36,314 nucleotides of DNA, taken from contig CAMCHP010000029.1 in the NCBI GenBank assembly GCA_945874695.1, positions 1-36,314 of the forward strand. Direction: 5' to 3'. This stretch comes from Chryseobacterium gleum. GTDB lineage: Bacteria > Bacteroidota > Bacteroidia > Flavobacteriales_D > Sanyastnellaceae. The notes below the pieces were generated by a model. The model did no database searches and was not told where the DNA came from. It saw only the letters and a program-made list of their open reading frames with translations. The position numbers and the translations under genes were made by a program. Position 1 is the stretch's first letter. Each line of letters starts with the position of its first letter. Positions 1-7,841 of this stretch are shown here, piece by piece.

Positions 1-604
1 CCTGGATCCAGATCAAGGTTGCAGTTGCGATGACAATGACATTACAGCCGAGCTTTTTTTCTGCGCACAAGTAATGCTGCCTGTTGAATGGCTTTCTTTT
101 GAAGCCCAGCTGAGCTCCGATGAACGCGAAGTGCGTTGCGTGTGGGAAACGCTAAGTGAAGTGAACAACGATTATTTCGTACTTGAACGTTCAGCTGACG
201 GTATTTCATGGATTGACTTGGGAACCGTTGCTGGCAGCGGAACGAGTAACGATCTGAATGATTATATATTCAATGATAAGTCACCGCTGCAAGGCATTAG
301 TTATTACCGCGTGCGTCAAGTTGACTACCACGGTGCGATTGACCACTCACCCATCCGCTCGGTAGAGCGAAAACAAAACGATCAGCTTGGTGCATACCCG
401 AACCCTGGAAACGGGGTGTTTACACTCTCTGGCTATGCCAACGGTGACTTGTTTGTGTACGATTTGAGCGGACGGCGAATACCCTACAGTCTAAATTTCA
501 GAGGTGAACTCACCTTGCATGGTGCAGCGCCGGGATGGTATGTGGTTGAACTTGCAGCCGAAGATCCTGCCCAAACGCAGCGTATTACCGTAATTGTTCA
601 GTAA
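1..604 (+). CDS. T9SS cargo protein, C-terminal part (5' end outside window)
   Basis: The reading frame is open from base 2, so this is the tail of a larger gene and not a small gene starting at the ATG at 74. The visible part begins with a Cys-rich stretch. It continues with a module that starts LPVEWLSFEA and holds NNDYF and ISYYRVRQVDYHG; this Fn3-like module commonly precedes type A sorting domains in Bacteroidetes. It ends with a sorting domain (YPNPGNGVFTL, DLFVYDLSGRR, GWYVVEL). Known for the family: such tails direct export through the T9SS and PorU-dependent cell-surface attachment or release. The next gene downstream is a paralogue with the same last two modules, roughly half identical by eye. 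The function of the missing N-terminal part cannot be told. Confidence 0.88.
   Translation, partial: LDPDQGCSCDDNDITAELFFCAQVMLPVEWLSFEAQLSSDEREVRCVWETLSEVNNDYFVLERSADGISWIDLGTVAGSGTSNDLNDYIFNDKSPLQGISYYRVRQVDYHGAIDHSPIRSVERKQNDQLGAYPNPGNGVFTLSGYANGDLFVYDLSGRRIPYSLNFRGELTLHGAAPGWYVVELAAEDPAQTQRITVIVQ
351..373 (-). repeat. Dispersed hairpin motif, copy 1
   Basis: On the minus strand it reads TTTTC, stem GCTC, loop TACC, stem GAGC, then GGATGG. It lies antisense within the partial T9SS cargo gene, where the coding strand specifies the PIRSVER segment. The outer C-G pair extends the stem to 5 bp. Confidence 0.7.
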
Positions 605-684
605 AAAGCCCATGTAACTCGTCGATTCGACAAATGTTTTGGCATAATCAAGAGTTCTGCTTAACTTAGGGCAACCTTACAGAA

Positions 685-692
685 TAACTTTG
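685..692 (+). promoter_or_regulatory. Bacteroidetes -7 promoter element before the second T9SS cargo gene
   Basis: TAACTTTG matches the Bacteroidetes -7 consensus TAnnTTTG. No convincing -33 TTG lies 19-21 bases upstream (the nearest match is TTA at 661-663). The box overlaps the first possible TTG codon (690), which argues that translation starts further downstream, at TTG 723. Confidence 0.5.
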
Positions 693-722
693 GGAATTAT
701 CAATTTTCGTGTTTCCTCTATT

Positions 723-2942
723 TTGATTGGCAGGCTTTATTTTGCATTTGCTCTTATTTTGGGATTTCCTTTTTTTGGGAGTGCGCAATGTGGTTTTGGA
801 GGCACCAATTTTGGCAATGTAACCCCGGGTGGTGTTGGACAAACTTATTCGTTACCGAATTATGTTTGGGGAGGTGACCAGTTCACCTTGAGCGCACAAG
901 CTGGTTGCACCTACACGATTTCGACCTGTGGTGGCGGATGGGATTCACAAATCACTGTTTTCGCGCCGAACTTGACTGTGGCAGGATACAACGACGATGC
1001 CTGTGGCGTGCAGTCGCAAGTTACATTTACCGCAGCAACTACGGGGAATTATACGATTCAAGTCAATGTCTTTTTTTGCGGATCGAACACCTCTGCTATT
1101 CCTAATTTCAATGTAACCTGGGTTTCATGCGCTGGTGGTGGCGGATGCACCGACAATCCGATAACGGTTGATATGGTAGACAGTTTCGGCGATGGATGGG
1201 ACGGGTCAGCCTACACCATCGTGAACAGTAACGGGACAGCAGTGGCGACAGGCACGTTGCCTACTGGCTCCAATGCCACCAACAACCACTGTTTACCTGA
1301 CGGATGTTATACCATGGTGGTTACCGCAGGAAGCTTTCCAGGTGAAGTGAGCTGGTCGATCGGTGGAACTTCGCAGGGAACCATTACGGGTGGAGCGCCA
1401 GCCAACGTTTCATTTACGCTTGGCAACTCAGTCTCGGTGGGATGTACCGATCCGAATGCCGGGAATTACGACCCTTCTGCCGTATGCGATGATGGATCGT
1501 GCCTTGATTGCTTCGACAGCAATCCAACCGGTTGTCCTGAAATCGATGCCGGGTTGGATATTGCCTTACCAGAGTGTTTCGATCCGTGCACCAACATTAC
1601 CCTTGAAGCTGAGTTTTTTGAAACGGGTTCAACTACATCTTATACGGTTTGTGGCATTGATTATGCGCCGCCGTATCCGTTCAACACAGGTACTGCCATC
1701 TTCATCAATCAAGATGATGTGTATGGCGATGTGGTGAACTTGCCATTTAATTTTTGCTTTTATGGCAATACCTACAATCAAATTGTGGTAGGTGCGAATG
1801 GATTGGTCTCTTTTAATACGGCTTATGCCAATGCTTATTGTCCTTGGGCTTTTACTGCAACGGTTCCGAGTACGGCATTGCCCTTGAATGCGATTTTTGG
1901 GCCCTACCACGACATTGACCCCAGTGTATGTGGGAATGTGCGTTATGCCATCTTGGGCGCTGAGCCGTGTCGCGTATTTGTAGTGAATTTTGATGAGGTA
2001 TGCCACTTCAGCTGCAACAGCCTGATCTCGTCGTCGCAAATTGTACTTTATGAAACAACGAATGCGATTGAGGTTTACGTGGCCAACAAGCCAACGTGCG
2101 GTGGCTGGAATGGTGGTCGGGCTGTCATTGGCATCCAGAACGCAGCTGGCTCGGTAGGCTTAACCCCTGATTCGCGTCAAACGGGTCCATGGGTTGCGGG
2201 CAATGAAGCGTGGCGTTTTACACCTGCGGGTGCTTCCATTGTGACCGTGAATTGGTACAGCCAAGTTGATGGTTTTATTGGAAGTGGTGAGAGCATTGAG
2301 GTTTGTCCGTCTGAAGCTGCCCAGAGCTTCGTAGCAGAAGCGGTTTATGCGCGCTGCGACGGGACGCAGATCACGGTTTCTGACGCAGTCAATGTCACCT
2401 GCGCCATGGTGTTGTTGCCAGTGGAATGGCTTGATTTTCAGGCAAAGCTTGTTAACGATGAGCGGCACACTCGCTGCACATGGCAAACAGCGACTGAGCT
2501 GAATAATGATTACTTTACAGTGCAACGATCGGTTGACGGCCAGCACTGGGAAGCTTTAGGCATCGTTCAAGGCGCGGGTACCACACATGTTCCCCAGTCG
2601 TATGAATGGTTCGATCGCCATCCTTACGACGGGTTGAGTTATTATCGCATTGCGCAAACCGACTTCAATGGTGCTGTTGAATATTCAGACATCCGCTCGA
2701 TAGAGCGAAAACAAAAAACACCGTTTACAGTGTACCCCAACCCAGGTAATCAGCGCTTCACGCTGCTGGGGTATGAAGCAGGTGATTTGTTTGTTTTTGA
2801 TGCGCTAGGCCGCAGGGTGCCATTTTCGCTCACCCTTTCAGGTGAATTAACTTTGCATGGTGCGGCTTCGGGCACCTATATTCTGGAGTTGCGAAAGGAG
2901 CAGGGTGTAGAATCAGAGCGTATTCGCTTGGTGGTACAGTAA
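723..2942 (+). CDS. Multidomain T9SS-secreted protein with type A sorting domain
   Basis: A secreted protein of about 739 residues. No ATG precedes the signal peptide. I prefer TTG at 723 over TTG at 690, because the 690 codon lies inside a promoter box and 723 gives a normal signal peptide (MIGRLYFAF...FFGSAQ). Numbering from 723: a Cys-containing beta-sandwich like pre-peptidase C-terminal domains at about 23-137; a segment with DSFGDGWDGS at about 142-240; a GCTDPNAGNYDP...CDDGSC repeat unit typical of flavobacterial surface proteins at about 240-260; a nidogen-like region (LPFNFCFYGNTYNQIVVGANG) at about 309-503; an Ig-like stretch; the LPVEWLDFQA module at about 563-667; and a type A sorting domain (YPNPGNQRFTL, FDALGRR, GTYILEL) to the end. 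It probably acts at the cell surface or outside; its ligand or activity is unknown. It is a tandem paralogue of the gene before it. Confidence 0.85.
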   Translation: MIGRLYFAFALILGFPFFGSAQCGFGGTNFGNVTPGGVGQTYSLPNYVWGGDQFTLSAQAGCTYTISTCGGGWDSQITVFAPNLTVAGYNDDACGVQSQVTFTAATTGNYTIQVNVFFCGSNTSAIPNFNVTWVSCAGGGGCTDNPITVDMVDSFGDGWDGSAYTIVNSNGTAVATGTLPTGSNATNNHCLPDGCYTMVVTAGSFPGEVSWSIGGTSQGTITGGAPANVSFTLGNSVSVGCTDPNAGNYDPSAVCDDGSCLDCFDSNPTGCPEIDAGLDIALPECFDPCTNITLEAEFFETGSTTSYTVCGIDYAPPYPFNTGTAIFINQDDVYGDVVNLPFNFCFYGNTYNQIVVGANGLVSFNTAYANAYCPWAFTATVPSTALPLNAIFGPYHDIDPSVCGNVRYAILGAEPCRVFVVNFDEVCHFSCNSLISSSQIVLYETTNAIEVYVANKPTCGGWNGGRAVIGIQNAAGSVGLTPDSRQTGPWVAGNEAWRFTPAGASIVTVNWYSQVDGFIGSGESIEVCPSEAAQSFVAEAVYARCDGTQITVSDAVNVTCAMVLLPVEWLDFQAKLVNDERHTRCTWQTATELNNDYFTVQRSVDGQHWEALGIVQGAGTTHVPQSYEWFDRHPYDGLSYYRIAQTDFNGAVEYSDIRSIERKQKTPFTVYPNPGNQRFTLLGYEAGDLFVFDALGRRVPFSLTLSGELTLHGAASGTYILELRKEQGVESERIRLVVQ
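2689..2711 (-). repeat. Dispersed hairpin motif, copy 2
   Basis: Minus strand: TTTTC, stem GCTC, loop TATC, stem GAGC, then GGATGT. It occupies the same place in this gene as copy 1 does in the upstream paralogue (coding IRSIER), so copies 1 and 2 probably descend from one site before gene duplication. The loop base differs between them. Confidence 0.65.
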
Positions 2943-3007
2943 TCGAAATGCTCGCGTCGTGATCTGCGACGATTATAAAGAAAACCTTTACGAATTTAAA
3001 TTTCGTG

Positions 3008-3038
3008 TTTGCATGGCACAAATTGGTTGTTACATTTG
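3008..3038 (+). promoter_or_regulatory. Complete Bacteroidetes promoter (-33 and -7)
   Basis: A -33 TTTG at 3008-3011 is followed after 19 bases by TACATTTG at 3031-3038, an exact match to the Bacteroidetes consensus TTTG-N19-TAnnTTTG. The predicted transcription start is near 3045, about 18 bases before the ATG at 3063. This is the best promoter in the window. Confidence 0.75.
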
Positions 3039-3062
3039 GTTACACTTTAATCCAAAACAACC

Positions 3063-4154
3063 ATGAAATACAAATACATTTGCAGCATTGTAGCGCTTTC
3101 GCTACTCATTACTCGCTCTTCACTCGCTCAAGAACAACCGCGAACAAGCCTTCAATTTAACCTGTCAGGGAGTACTTCTTGGGTGTTAGGCACCAATGAA
3201 AGCGAAATTATTTCGACGGTGTTTCGGCTTGACCCGGCTTTCGGTTTAACGGGTCGAACGGCTGCGAAGCCAAATCTGGGGATTCGCTATGGTGCTTATT
3301 TTGCGCGCACTTCAGCGCGCTATACGATCAATGTGCCGCTGAGTTCAAATTTACCTGATATTCAGGAAGTAGAAATCACGCGCACGCGCTTGGGCTTGCG
3401 TATTCCGGTCACATTTGACATTGCACTGGCAAGTTCCGAGCGAATGCGTTTTGCATGGCTTGTCGGCGCGTTGCTTTATGTTGATTTCGAAGATCGAAAC
3501 ACATACAATTTTGTCAGTGTCGAGAATCCACCAGCGCTCACAAGTGGAGATCAGCATCCTGTGGGCCTAGCGTTCCAGACGGGGTTTGAATGGGTTTTTC
3601 ATTTGGAAAATGGTCGGGCCATGGGTCTTGCAGCTGAGCTCTCAGCGACTATGCCCAATAACACATCGTATGCATACAGTGATTTCAGTCCGTCGGCAAG
3701 TTTGCTTTCAGCTGGATTGCGCGTTACCTATGAACTTGCCGCAGAGCCTCTTAAAATGCGAGATACTTCGTCTGAAAAGCAGCGTAAGAATGTAGTTTCT
3801 CTGGGTTATGGCGGTAGGTCATTCAATCAAAGTGCAAACCTCGGCTATGAACGGCGCGTTCTCGAGTTGAATTGGTTGCAGGGGTCAATACAGGCTACCG
3901 GTGGGTACGGGCTCTATGGCCTGTTTGGCACGGTTGGTCCGGTGGCGTCGATGGGCAGTTCAAAGCATGCATTTGATTTGGGCTATGCACTCGGGTATAT
4001 TGGCGAACTCGAGCAGGCAACTGGCGTCTTTGAATACGGCTACCGATATACCTCGGCAAAAGGTTTTGTGGGCCGTGCGTACTTCAATTATTGGGGCGAC
4101 ATGTCGTTTCTCGGGGCTACAGCTGTAGGGGTGTCGTTCGGAAAGGCTTTTTAG
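3063..4154 (+). CDS. Outer-membrane beta-barrel protein, uncharacterised
   Basis: A 363-residue protein with a clear signal peptide (residues 1-23, ending SSLAQ). The rest is alternating polar and hydrophobic beta-strands with many Gly and aromatic residues, and it ends in Phe (VGVSFGKAF), as outer-membrane barrels do. Two barrel-like halves can be seen, about 25-225 and 235-363, separated by a charged linker around MRDTSSEKQRKN. The first half resembles the porin-like barrels common in Bacteroidetes. I do not recognise a named family and assign no substrate. It is a single gene with its own strong promoter, convergent with dtd 49 bases downstream. Confidence 0.7.
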   Translation: MKYKYICSIVALSLLITRSSLAQEQPRTSLQFNLSGSTSWVLGTNESEIISTVFRLDPAFGLTGRTAAKPNLGIRYGAYFARTSARYTINVPLSSNLPDIQEVEITRTRLGLRIPVTFDIALASSERMRFAWLVGALLYVDFEDRNTYNFVSVENPPALTSGDQHPVGLAFQTGFEWVFHLENGRAMGLAAELSATMPNNTSYAYSDFSPSASLLSAGLRVTYELAAEPLKMRDTSSEKQRKNVVSLGYGGRSFNQSANLGYERRVLELNWLQGSIQATGGYGLYGLFGTVGPVASMGSSKHAFDLGYALGYIGELEQATGVFEYGYRYTSAKGFVGRAYFNYWGDMSFLGATAVGVSFGKAF

Positions 4155-4203
4155 GATGCAAACCGCTGGCGGCTTGATTCGGAGTGCGTTTTCAGTGGGT
4201 GTG

Positions 4204-4656
4204 TTATTCTTTGTTGTGGGTGTCAATGAGGATAGTTACAGGGCCGTCATTGATGAGTTCCACAGCCATCATTGCGCCGAATTCTCCCGTTTCAACCGGA
4301 CGTCCGCTCACGCTGCGAAGCGATGAAATAAAGTTTTCATATAATGGAATAGCAAGTTCAGGTGGAGCCGCCCCGATGTAAGAGGGGCGGTTTCCTTTTT
4401 TATAGCGTGCATGCAGCGTAAACTGGCTCACCACAAGAAATGAACCTTGCACGCTTTGAATATCGAGATTCATTTTCCCCTCCTCATCGGAGAAAATGCG
4501 CAAGGTGCTAAGTTTTTGCACCAACCAATCGATGTCTTCTTGGGTGTCGTTGTGGGCTACCCCGAGAAGAACCATACACCCCGTGTTGATGGCCCCAACG
4601 ACGTGGTCGTTCACGGTGACTTGGGCCCGAGAAACCCGCTGTATTACTGCACGCAT
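4204..4656 (-). CDS. dtd: D-aminoacyl-tRNA deacylase
   Basis: A 150-residue protein. DTD hydrolyses D-amino acids (and glycine mischarged on tRNA-Ala) from tRNA, a proofreading step in the cytoplasm. It has the family start MRAVIQRVSRAQV, the active-site motif SQFTL (residues 77-81) and the C-terminal motif GEFGAMM..ELINDGPVT (about 124-141) that forms the cross-subunit pocket; length is normal. The frame stays open upstream to 4722, but the family start is the ATG at 4656-4654. A TAnnTTTG box ends only four bases before this ATG, so the transcript may be leaderless. It is divergent from purL. Confidence 0.95.
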   Translation of the reverse strand: MRAVIQRVSRAQVTVNDHVVGAINTGCMVLLGVAHNDTQEDIDWLVQKLSTLRIFSDEEGKMNLDIQSVQGSFLVVSQFTLHARYKKGNRPSYIGAAPPELAIPLYENFISSLRSVSGRPVETGEFGAMMAVELINDGPVTILIDTHNKE

Positions 4657-4660
4657 AAAG

Positions 4661-4668
4661 CAAAGGTA
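4661..4668 (-). promoter_or_regulatory. -7 promoter element directly before dtd
   Basis: The minus strand reads TACCTTTG, then CTTT, then the dtd ATG. The usual distance from this box to the transcription start would put the RNA 5' end at about the start codon. No TTG lies at the -33 position. Confidence 0.45.
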
Positions 4669-4709
4669 CATCGGTGCATTGAAATCACCGCTGAACGGGG
4701 TAAAAACCC

Positions 4710-4717
4710 TACTTTTG
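4710..4717 (+). promoter_or_regulatory. -7 promoter element before purL
   Basis: TACTTTTG matches TAnnTTTG exactly and lies 19 bases before the purL ATG. No clear -33 TTG is present at 19-21 bases upstream. It shares the 80-base divergent region with the dtd promoter. Confidence 0.5.
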
Positions 4718-4736
4718 CGCAAACAAAGTTCTGTTC

Positions 4737-6980
4737 ATGAGTACCCTTGCTGCACAACAACCCGCAACCTTAGAACAAGCCCGTGAAATGGGCCTTTTAG
4801 CAGACGAATTTGAGCAAATCAAGACCATTTTAGGTCGCACGCCGAACTTTACTGAGATGTGTGTCTATTCAGTAATGTGGAGTGAACACTGCTCGTACAA
4901 GAACTCCATCAAGTGGTTGAAGACCCTTCCGAAAGATGGTCCGCACATGCTTGTGAAAGCAGGTGAAGAGAATGCGGGATTGGTTGATATCGGCGACGGC
5001 TTGGGGTGTGCCTTCAAAATTGAAAGCCACAATCACCCTTCAGCGATTGAGCCTTATCAAGGGGCTGCAACAGGTGTTGGGGGCATCAACCGCGATATTT
5101 TCACCATGGGTGCGCGTCCAATTGCACAACTCAACAGCTTGCGTTTTGGTGAATTGGAGAACGCCCGTACGCGCTGGTTGCTTGAAGGCGTTGTGAAGGG
5201 CATTGGTGATTATGGAAATGCTTTTGGTATTCCCGTGGTTGGTGGTGAAGTCTTCTTTGATGCTTCATATCAAGTGAACCCGCTCGTGAACGCGATGTCG
5301 GCAGGTATTGTAAAGGCAGGTCAAATGATCTCGGCCAAAGCGAAGGGCGTCGGAAATCCAGTTTACATTGTAGGTTCATCAACCGGTAAGGATGGTATTC
5401 AAGGTGCATCTTTTGCATCAAAAGATATTTCAGAAGAATCAGCGAAAGACTTGCCATCGGTGCAGGTTGGCGATCCGTTTCAAGAGAAGCTGCTTTTAGA
5501 AGCGACACTCGAGCTTGCAGGCACCGATGCAATTGTAGGCATGCAAGACATGGGGGCGGCAGGAATTACGTGTTCGACCTCTGAAATGAGCGCCGCTGGC
5601 GGTGTTGGTATGGATGTGTTCCTCGATCGTGTTCCATTGCGACAGGCTGACATGAAGCCTTTCGAGATCCTTCTGTCAGAGTCGCAAGAACGCATGCTCG
5701 TGGTAGTAAAGAAAGGACAAGAGGCGGTTGTAAAGCGCATCTTCGACAAATGGGATTTGAATGCGGAAGAAATTGGAGTTGTAACCGAAGGGGGCACCTT
5801 GCGTTACTTCATGCACGGTGAACTGGTGGGTGAAATTCCTGCTGAAAGCCTCGTGCTTGGCGGAGGCGCACCAGTATACGAACGCGAGTATCGCGAGCCT
5901 GCCTACTACCAAACGGCCCAAGCGTTTTCAATTGACAGCATAGAAGAACCAACCGACATGGTGGTGGTTGCCCGAAAGATGTTATCGAACCCGAACATCG
6001 CTTCAAAGCGTTGGATTTGGGAGCAGTATGATAGCATGGTTGGAACCGCAAACATGAGCACCAATCGCCCATCTGATGCTGCCGTTGTAAACATCAAAGG
6101 CACCAATAAAGCGATCGCGCTCACGGTTGATTGCAACGCCCGCTACGTTAACAATGACCCTGAAATCGGCACCATGATTGCCGTTGCAGAGGCTGCAAGA
6201 AATATCGTTTGCTCGGGTGGTGAGCCCTCAGCAATCACCAACTGCCTGAATTTTGGTAACCCATACAATCCAGAGGTTTACTGGCAATTTGTGGGTGCAG
6301 TCAAAGGCATGGGTGAGGCGTGTCGCCGCTTAAACACCCCTGTAACAGGCGGTAATGTGAGCTTTTATAATCAAACGGCGAACCCTGACGGCAGTGCAGC
6401 GCCCGTATTCCCAACACCAACCATTGGTATGTTAGGTGTATTGAAAGACAAGTCGTCGCACATGTCGCTCGACTTCAAATACAAGGGCGACTTGATTTAT
6501 TTGATTGGGGAATCGAAGAACGACATCAATTCATCAGAGTACCTTGCGTCATACCACGGTGTGCGCTTGTCGCCTACACCGCATTTCAATATGGATGAGG
6601 AGGTAGCGTTGCATGATTGCTTGAAAGATTTGATCCACAATAATCTTGTCAACGCAGCGCATGATGTCAGTGATGGCGGATTGTTTGTAACCCTTTTTGA
6701 GATGTCATTGCCAGGTAGCCTTGGGTTTGACATCGTTTCCGATGCAGAGGTTCGCAAAGACGCCTTCTTGTTTGGTGAATCACAAAGTCGAGTTGTAGTA
6801 ACTGTAACCGAAGACGATGAGCAAGAGTTCATCGATCGTGTGGGAGATCGCGGTGTGCCCGTGACTTTGCTCGGACATGTCACCAAAGGAAAAATGGTGG
6901 TTGACGGCGAGCATTTTGGTTTCATTGATGATGTGCGTGCGATTTATGAGAACGCCATTTCCAATGCGATGTCAAAATAG
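4737..6980 (+). CDS. purL: Phosphoribosylformylglycinamidine synthase subunit PurL (small type)
   Basis: A 747-residue ATP-dependent enzyme of purine synthesis that converts FGAR to FGAM using ammonia supplied by PurQ. The length fits small PurL, which works with separate PurS and PurQ, not the ~1300-residue fused form. Seen in sequence: the N-terminal motif [11 protein letters not shown] with catalytic His51; [23 protein letters not shown] at about 94-116 for nucleotide and metal binding; [15 protein letters not shown]; a second synthase-like half ([27 protein letters not shown]); and [19 protein letters not shown] near the C-terminus. It has its own -7 element and is not in a purine operon. 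Neither purS nor purQ lies within this window. Confidence 0.96.
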   Translation: MSTLAAQQPATLEQAREMGLLADEFEQIKTILGRTPNFTEMCVYSVMWSEHCSYKNSIKWLKTLPKDGPHMLVKAGEENAGLVDIGDGLGCAFKIESHNHPSAIEPYQGAATGVGGINRDIFTMGARPIAQLNSLRFGELENARTRWLLEGVVKGIGDYGNAFGIPVVGGEVFFDASYQVNPLVNAMSAGIVKAGQMISAKAKGVGNPVYIVGSSTGKDGIQGASFASKDISEESAKDLPSVQVGDPFQEKLLLEATLELAGTDAIVGMQDMGAAGITCSTSEMSAAGGVGMDVFLDRVPLRQADMKPFEILLSESQERMLVVVKKGQEAVVKRIFDKWDLNAEEIGVVTEGGTLRYFMHGELVGEIPAESLVLGGGAPVYEREYREPAYYQTAQAFSIDSIEEPTDMVVVARKMLSNPNIASKRWIWEQYDSMVGTANMSTNRPSDAAVVNIKGTNKAIALTVDCNARYVNNDPEIGTMIAVAEAARNIVCSGGEPSAITNCLNFGNPYNPEVYWQFVGAVKGMGEACRRLNTPVTGGNVSFYNQTANPDGSAAPVFPTPTIGMLGVLKDKSSHMSLDFKYKGDLIYLIGESKNDINSSEYLASYHGVRLSPTPHFNMDEEVALHDCLKDLIHNNLVNAAHDVSDGGLFVTLFEMSLPGSLGFDIVSDAEVRKDAFLFGESQSRVVVTVTEDDEQEFIDRVGDRGVPVTLLGHVTKGKMVVDGEHFGFIDDVRAIYENAISNAMSK

Positions 6981-7019
6981 AATCGAAAATTTGACGTTAT
7001 CTGCTTGATGTTCTAACGC

Positions 7020-7841
7020 ATGACCTTGATTCAATTCATTTTTTCGAAGCGTTTTTTGAAGAACGTGCTCTATGCGCTGCTCTTCGTTGTGCTCTTACCT
7101 GCAATCATTTACATCTATCTGAATTGGTATACCGGCCATGGCACCCATGTAACGGTACCTGACGTTCGAGGTTTGGTGGTGGCAGAAGCAGGGGCAGCAC
7201 TCGAGGATGCGGAATTGAGTTTTGTGGTGATTGATTCAGTGTACTCAGAAGAGGGGCAAGCAGGTGCTGTATTTGAACAAAGCCCACAACCTTTGGCTGA
7301 AGTAAAGAGCGACCGGGCGGTTTACCTCACCGTCTTCCGCTCTACACCGCCGGCTGAAACGATCAAGATTGCTGAGGGAATGAATGAACGCGTTGCTGAG
7401 ATTATTCTCCAAAACAAAGGCATTAAATTCAGCAAACAGTACGAAGAACATGTATACCTCGCTGGTATGGTGGTACGTGTATTGCATAAAGGCAAGGTTT
7501 TGAAGCCTGAATCTCAGATTGAACGCGGCAGCAAGGTGACCTTGGTCATCGGACGAAGAAGCGATGAGAAAGTTGTAATTCCACAATTGGCAGGATTATC
7601 GATCGATTCAGCGACGGCTGTGCTCACACGATCACGCTTAGTTTTGGGCATGCAATTGTTTGATGCTGAAATCGTATCTCCTGAAGATTCAGCTGCAGCA
7701 CGCGTTTATCGTCAGTCACCCGCCGCGGGCACTGATCGCACAATACTTGTCGGCAGTCCGATCGATGTTTTTATCGGATTCAAGAATCCGGTGCCAACTG
7801 ACCCCAGCGACGAGCCTTTACCCAACGACCTTGAGCCATGA
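7020..7841 (+). CDS. Membrane-anchored PASTA-domain protein
   Basis: A 273-residue protein with a short basic N-terminus and one transmembrane helix (about residues 15-34). Three PASTA domains follow in the periplasm: about 43-107 (starts VTVPDVRGLVVAEA), 112-180 and 187-255 (VVIPQLAGLSIDSATAV). PASTA domains bind uncrosslinked peptidoglycan or muropeptides in Ser/Thr kinases and penicillin-binding proteins; here no kinase or transpeptidase domain is attached. The stop overlaps the next start (ATGA at 7838-7841), so it is translationally coupled to a T9SS cargo gene and through it to rluD. A cell-wall sensing or scaffolding role is an inference. Confidence 0.88.
   Translation: MTLIQFIFSKRFLKNVLYALLFVVLLPAIIYIYLNWYTGHGTHVTVPDVRGLVVAEAGAALEDAELSFVVIDSVYSEEGQAGAVFEQSPQPLAEVKSDRAVYLTVFRSTPPAETIKIAEGMNERVAEIILQNKGIKFSKQYEEHVYLAGMVVRVLHKGKVLKPESQIERGSKVTLVIGRRSDEKVVIPQLAGLSIDSATAVLTRSRLVLGMQLFDAEIVSPEDSAAARVYRQSPAAGTDRTILVGSPIDVFIGFKNPVPTDPSDEPLPNDLEP

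Noticed and set aside
74-604. A complete 176-residue gene starting at ATG 74
   Set aside because: The frame is open to the window edge and the ATG lies inside the conserved VMLPVEWLSF module; it is the tail of a longer gene.
621-631. Inverted repeat GTCGA-T-TCGAC after the first gene
   Set aside because: A one-base loop cannot form a hairpin and no T-run fits; a chance palindrome is likely.
925-944. Possible further hairpin copy with TTTCG ... GGATGGG flanks in the second cargo gene
   Set aside because: The flanks match but the arms do not pair properly (GACC against GTGG) and the loop is not TANC.
1629-2546. Long open frames on the opposite strand of the cargo gene
   Set aside because: Antisense shadows: no family resemblance, no promoter, and strong protein evidence for the plus-strand frame.
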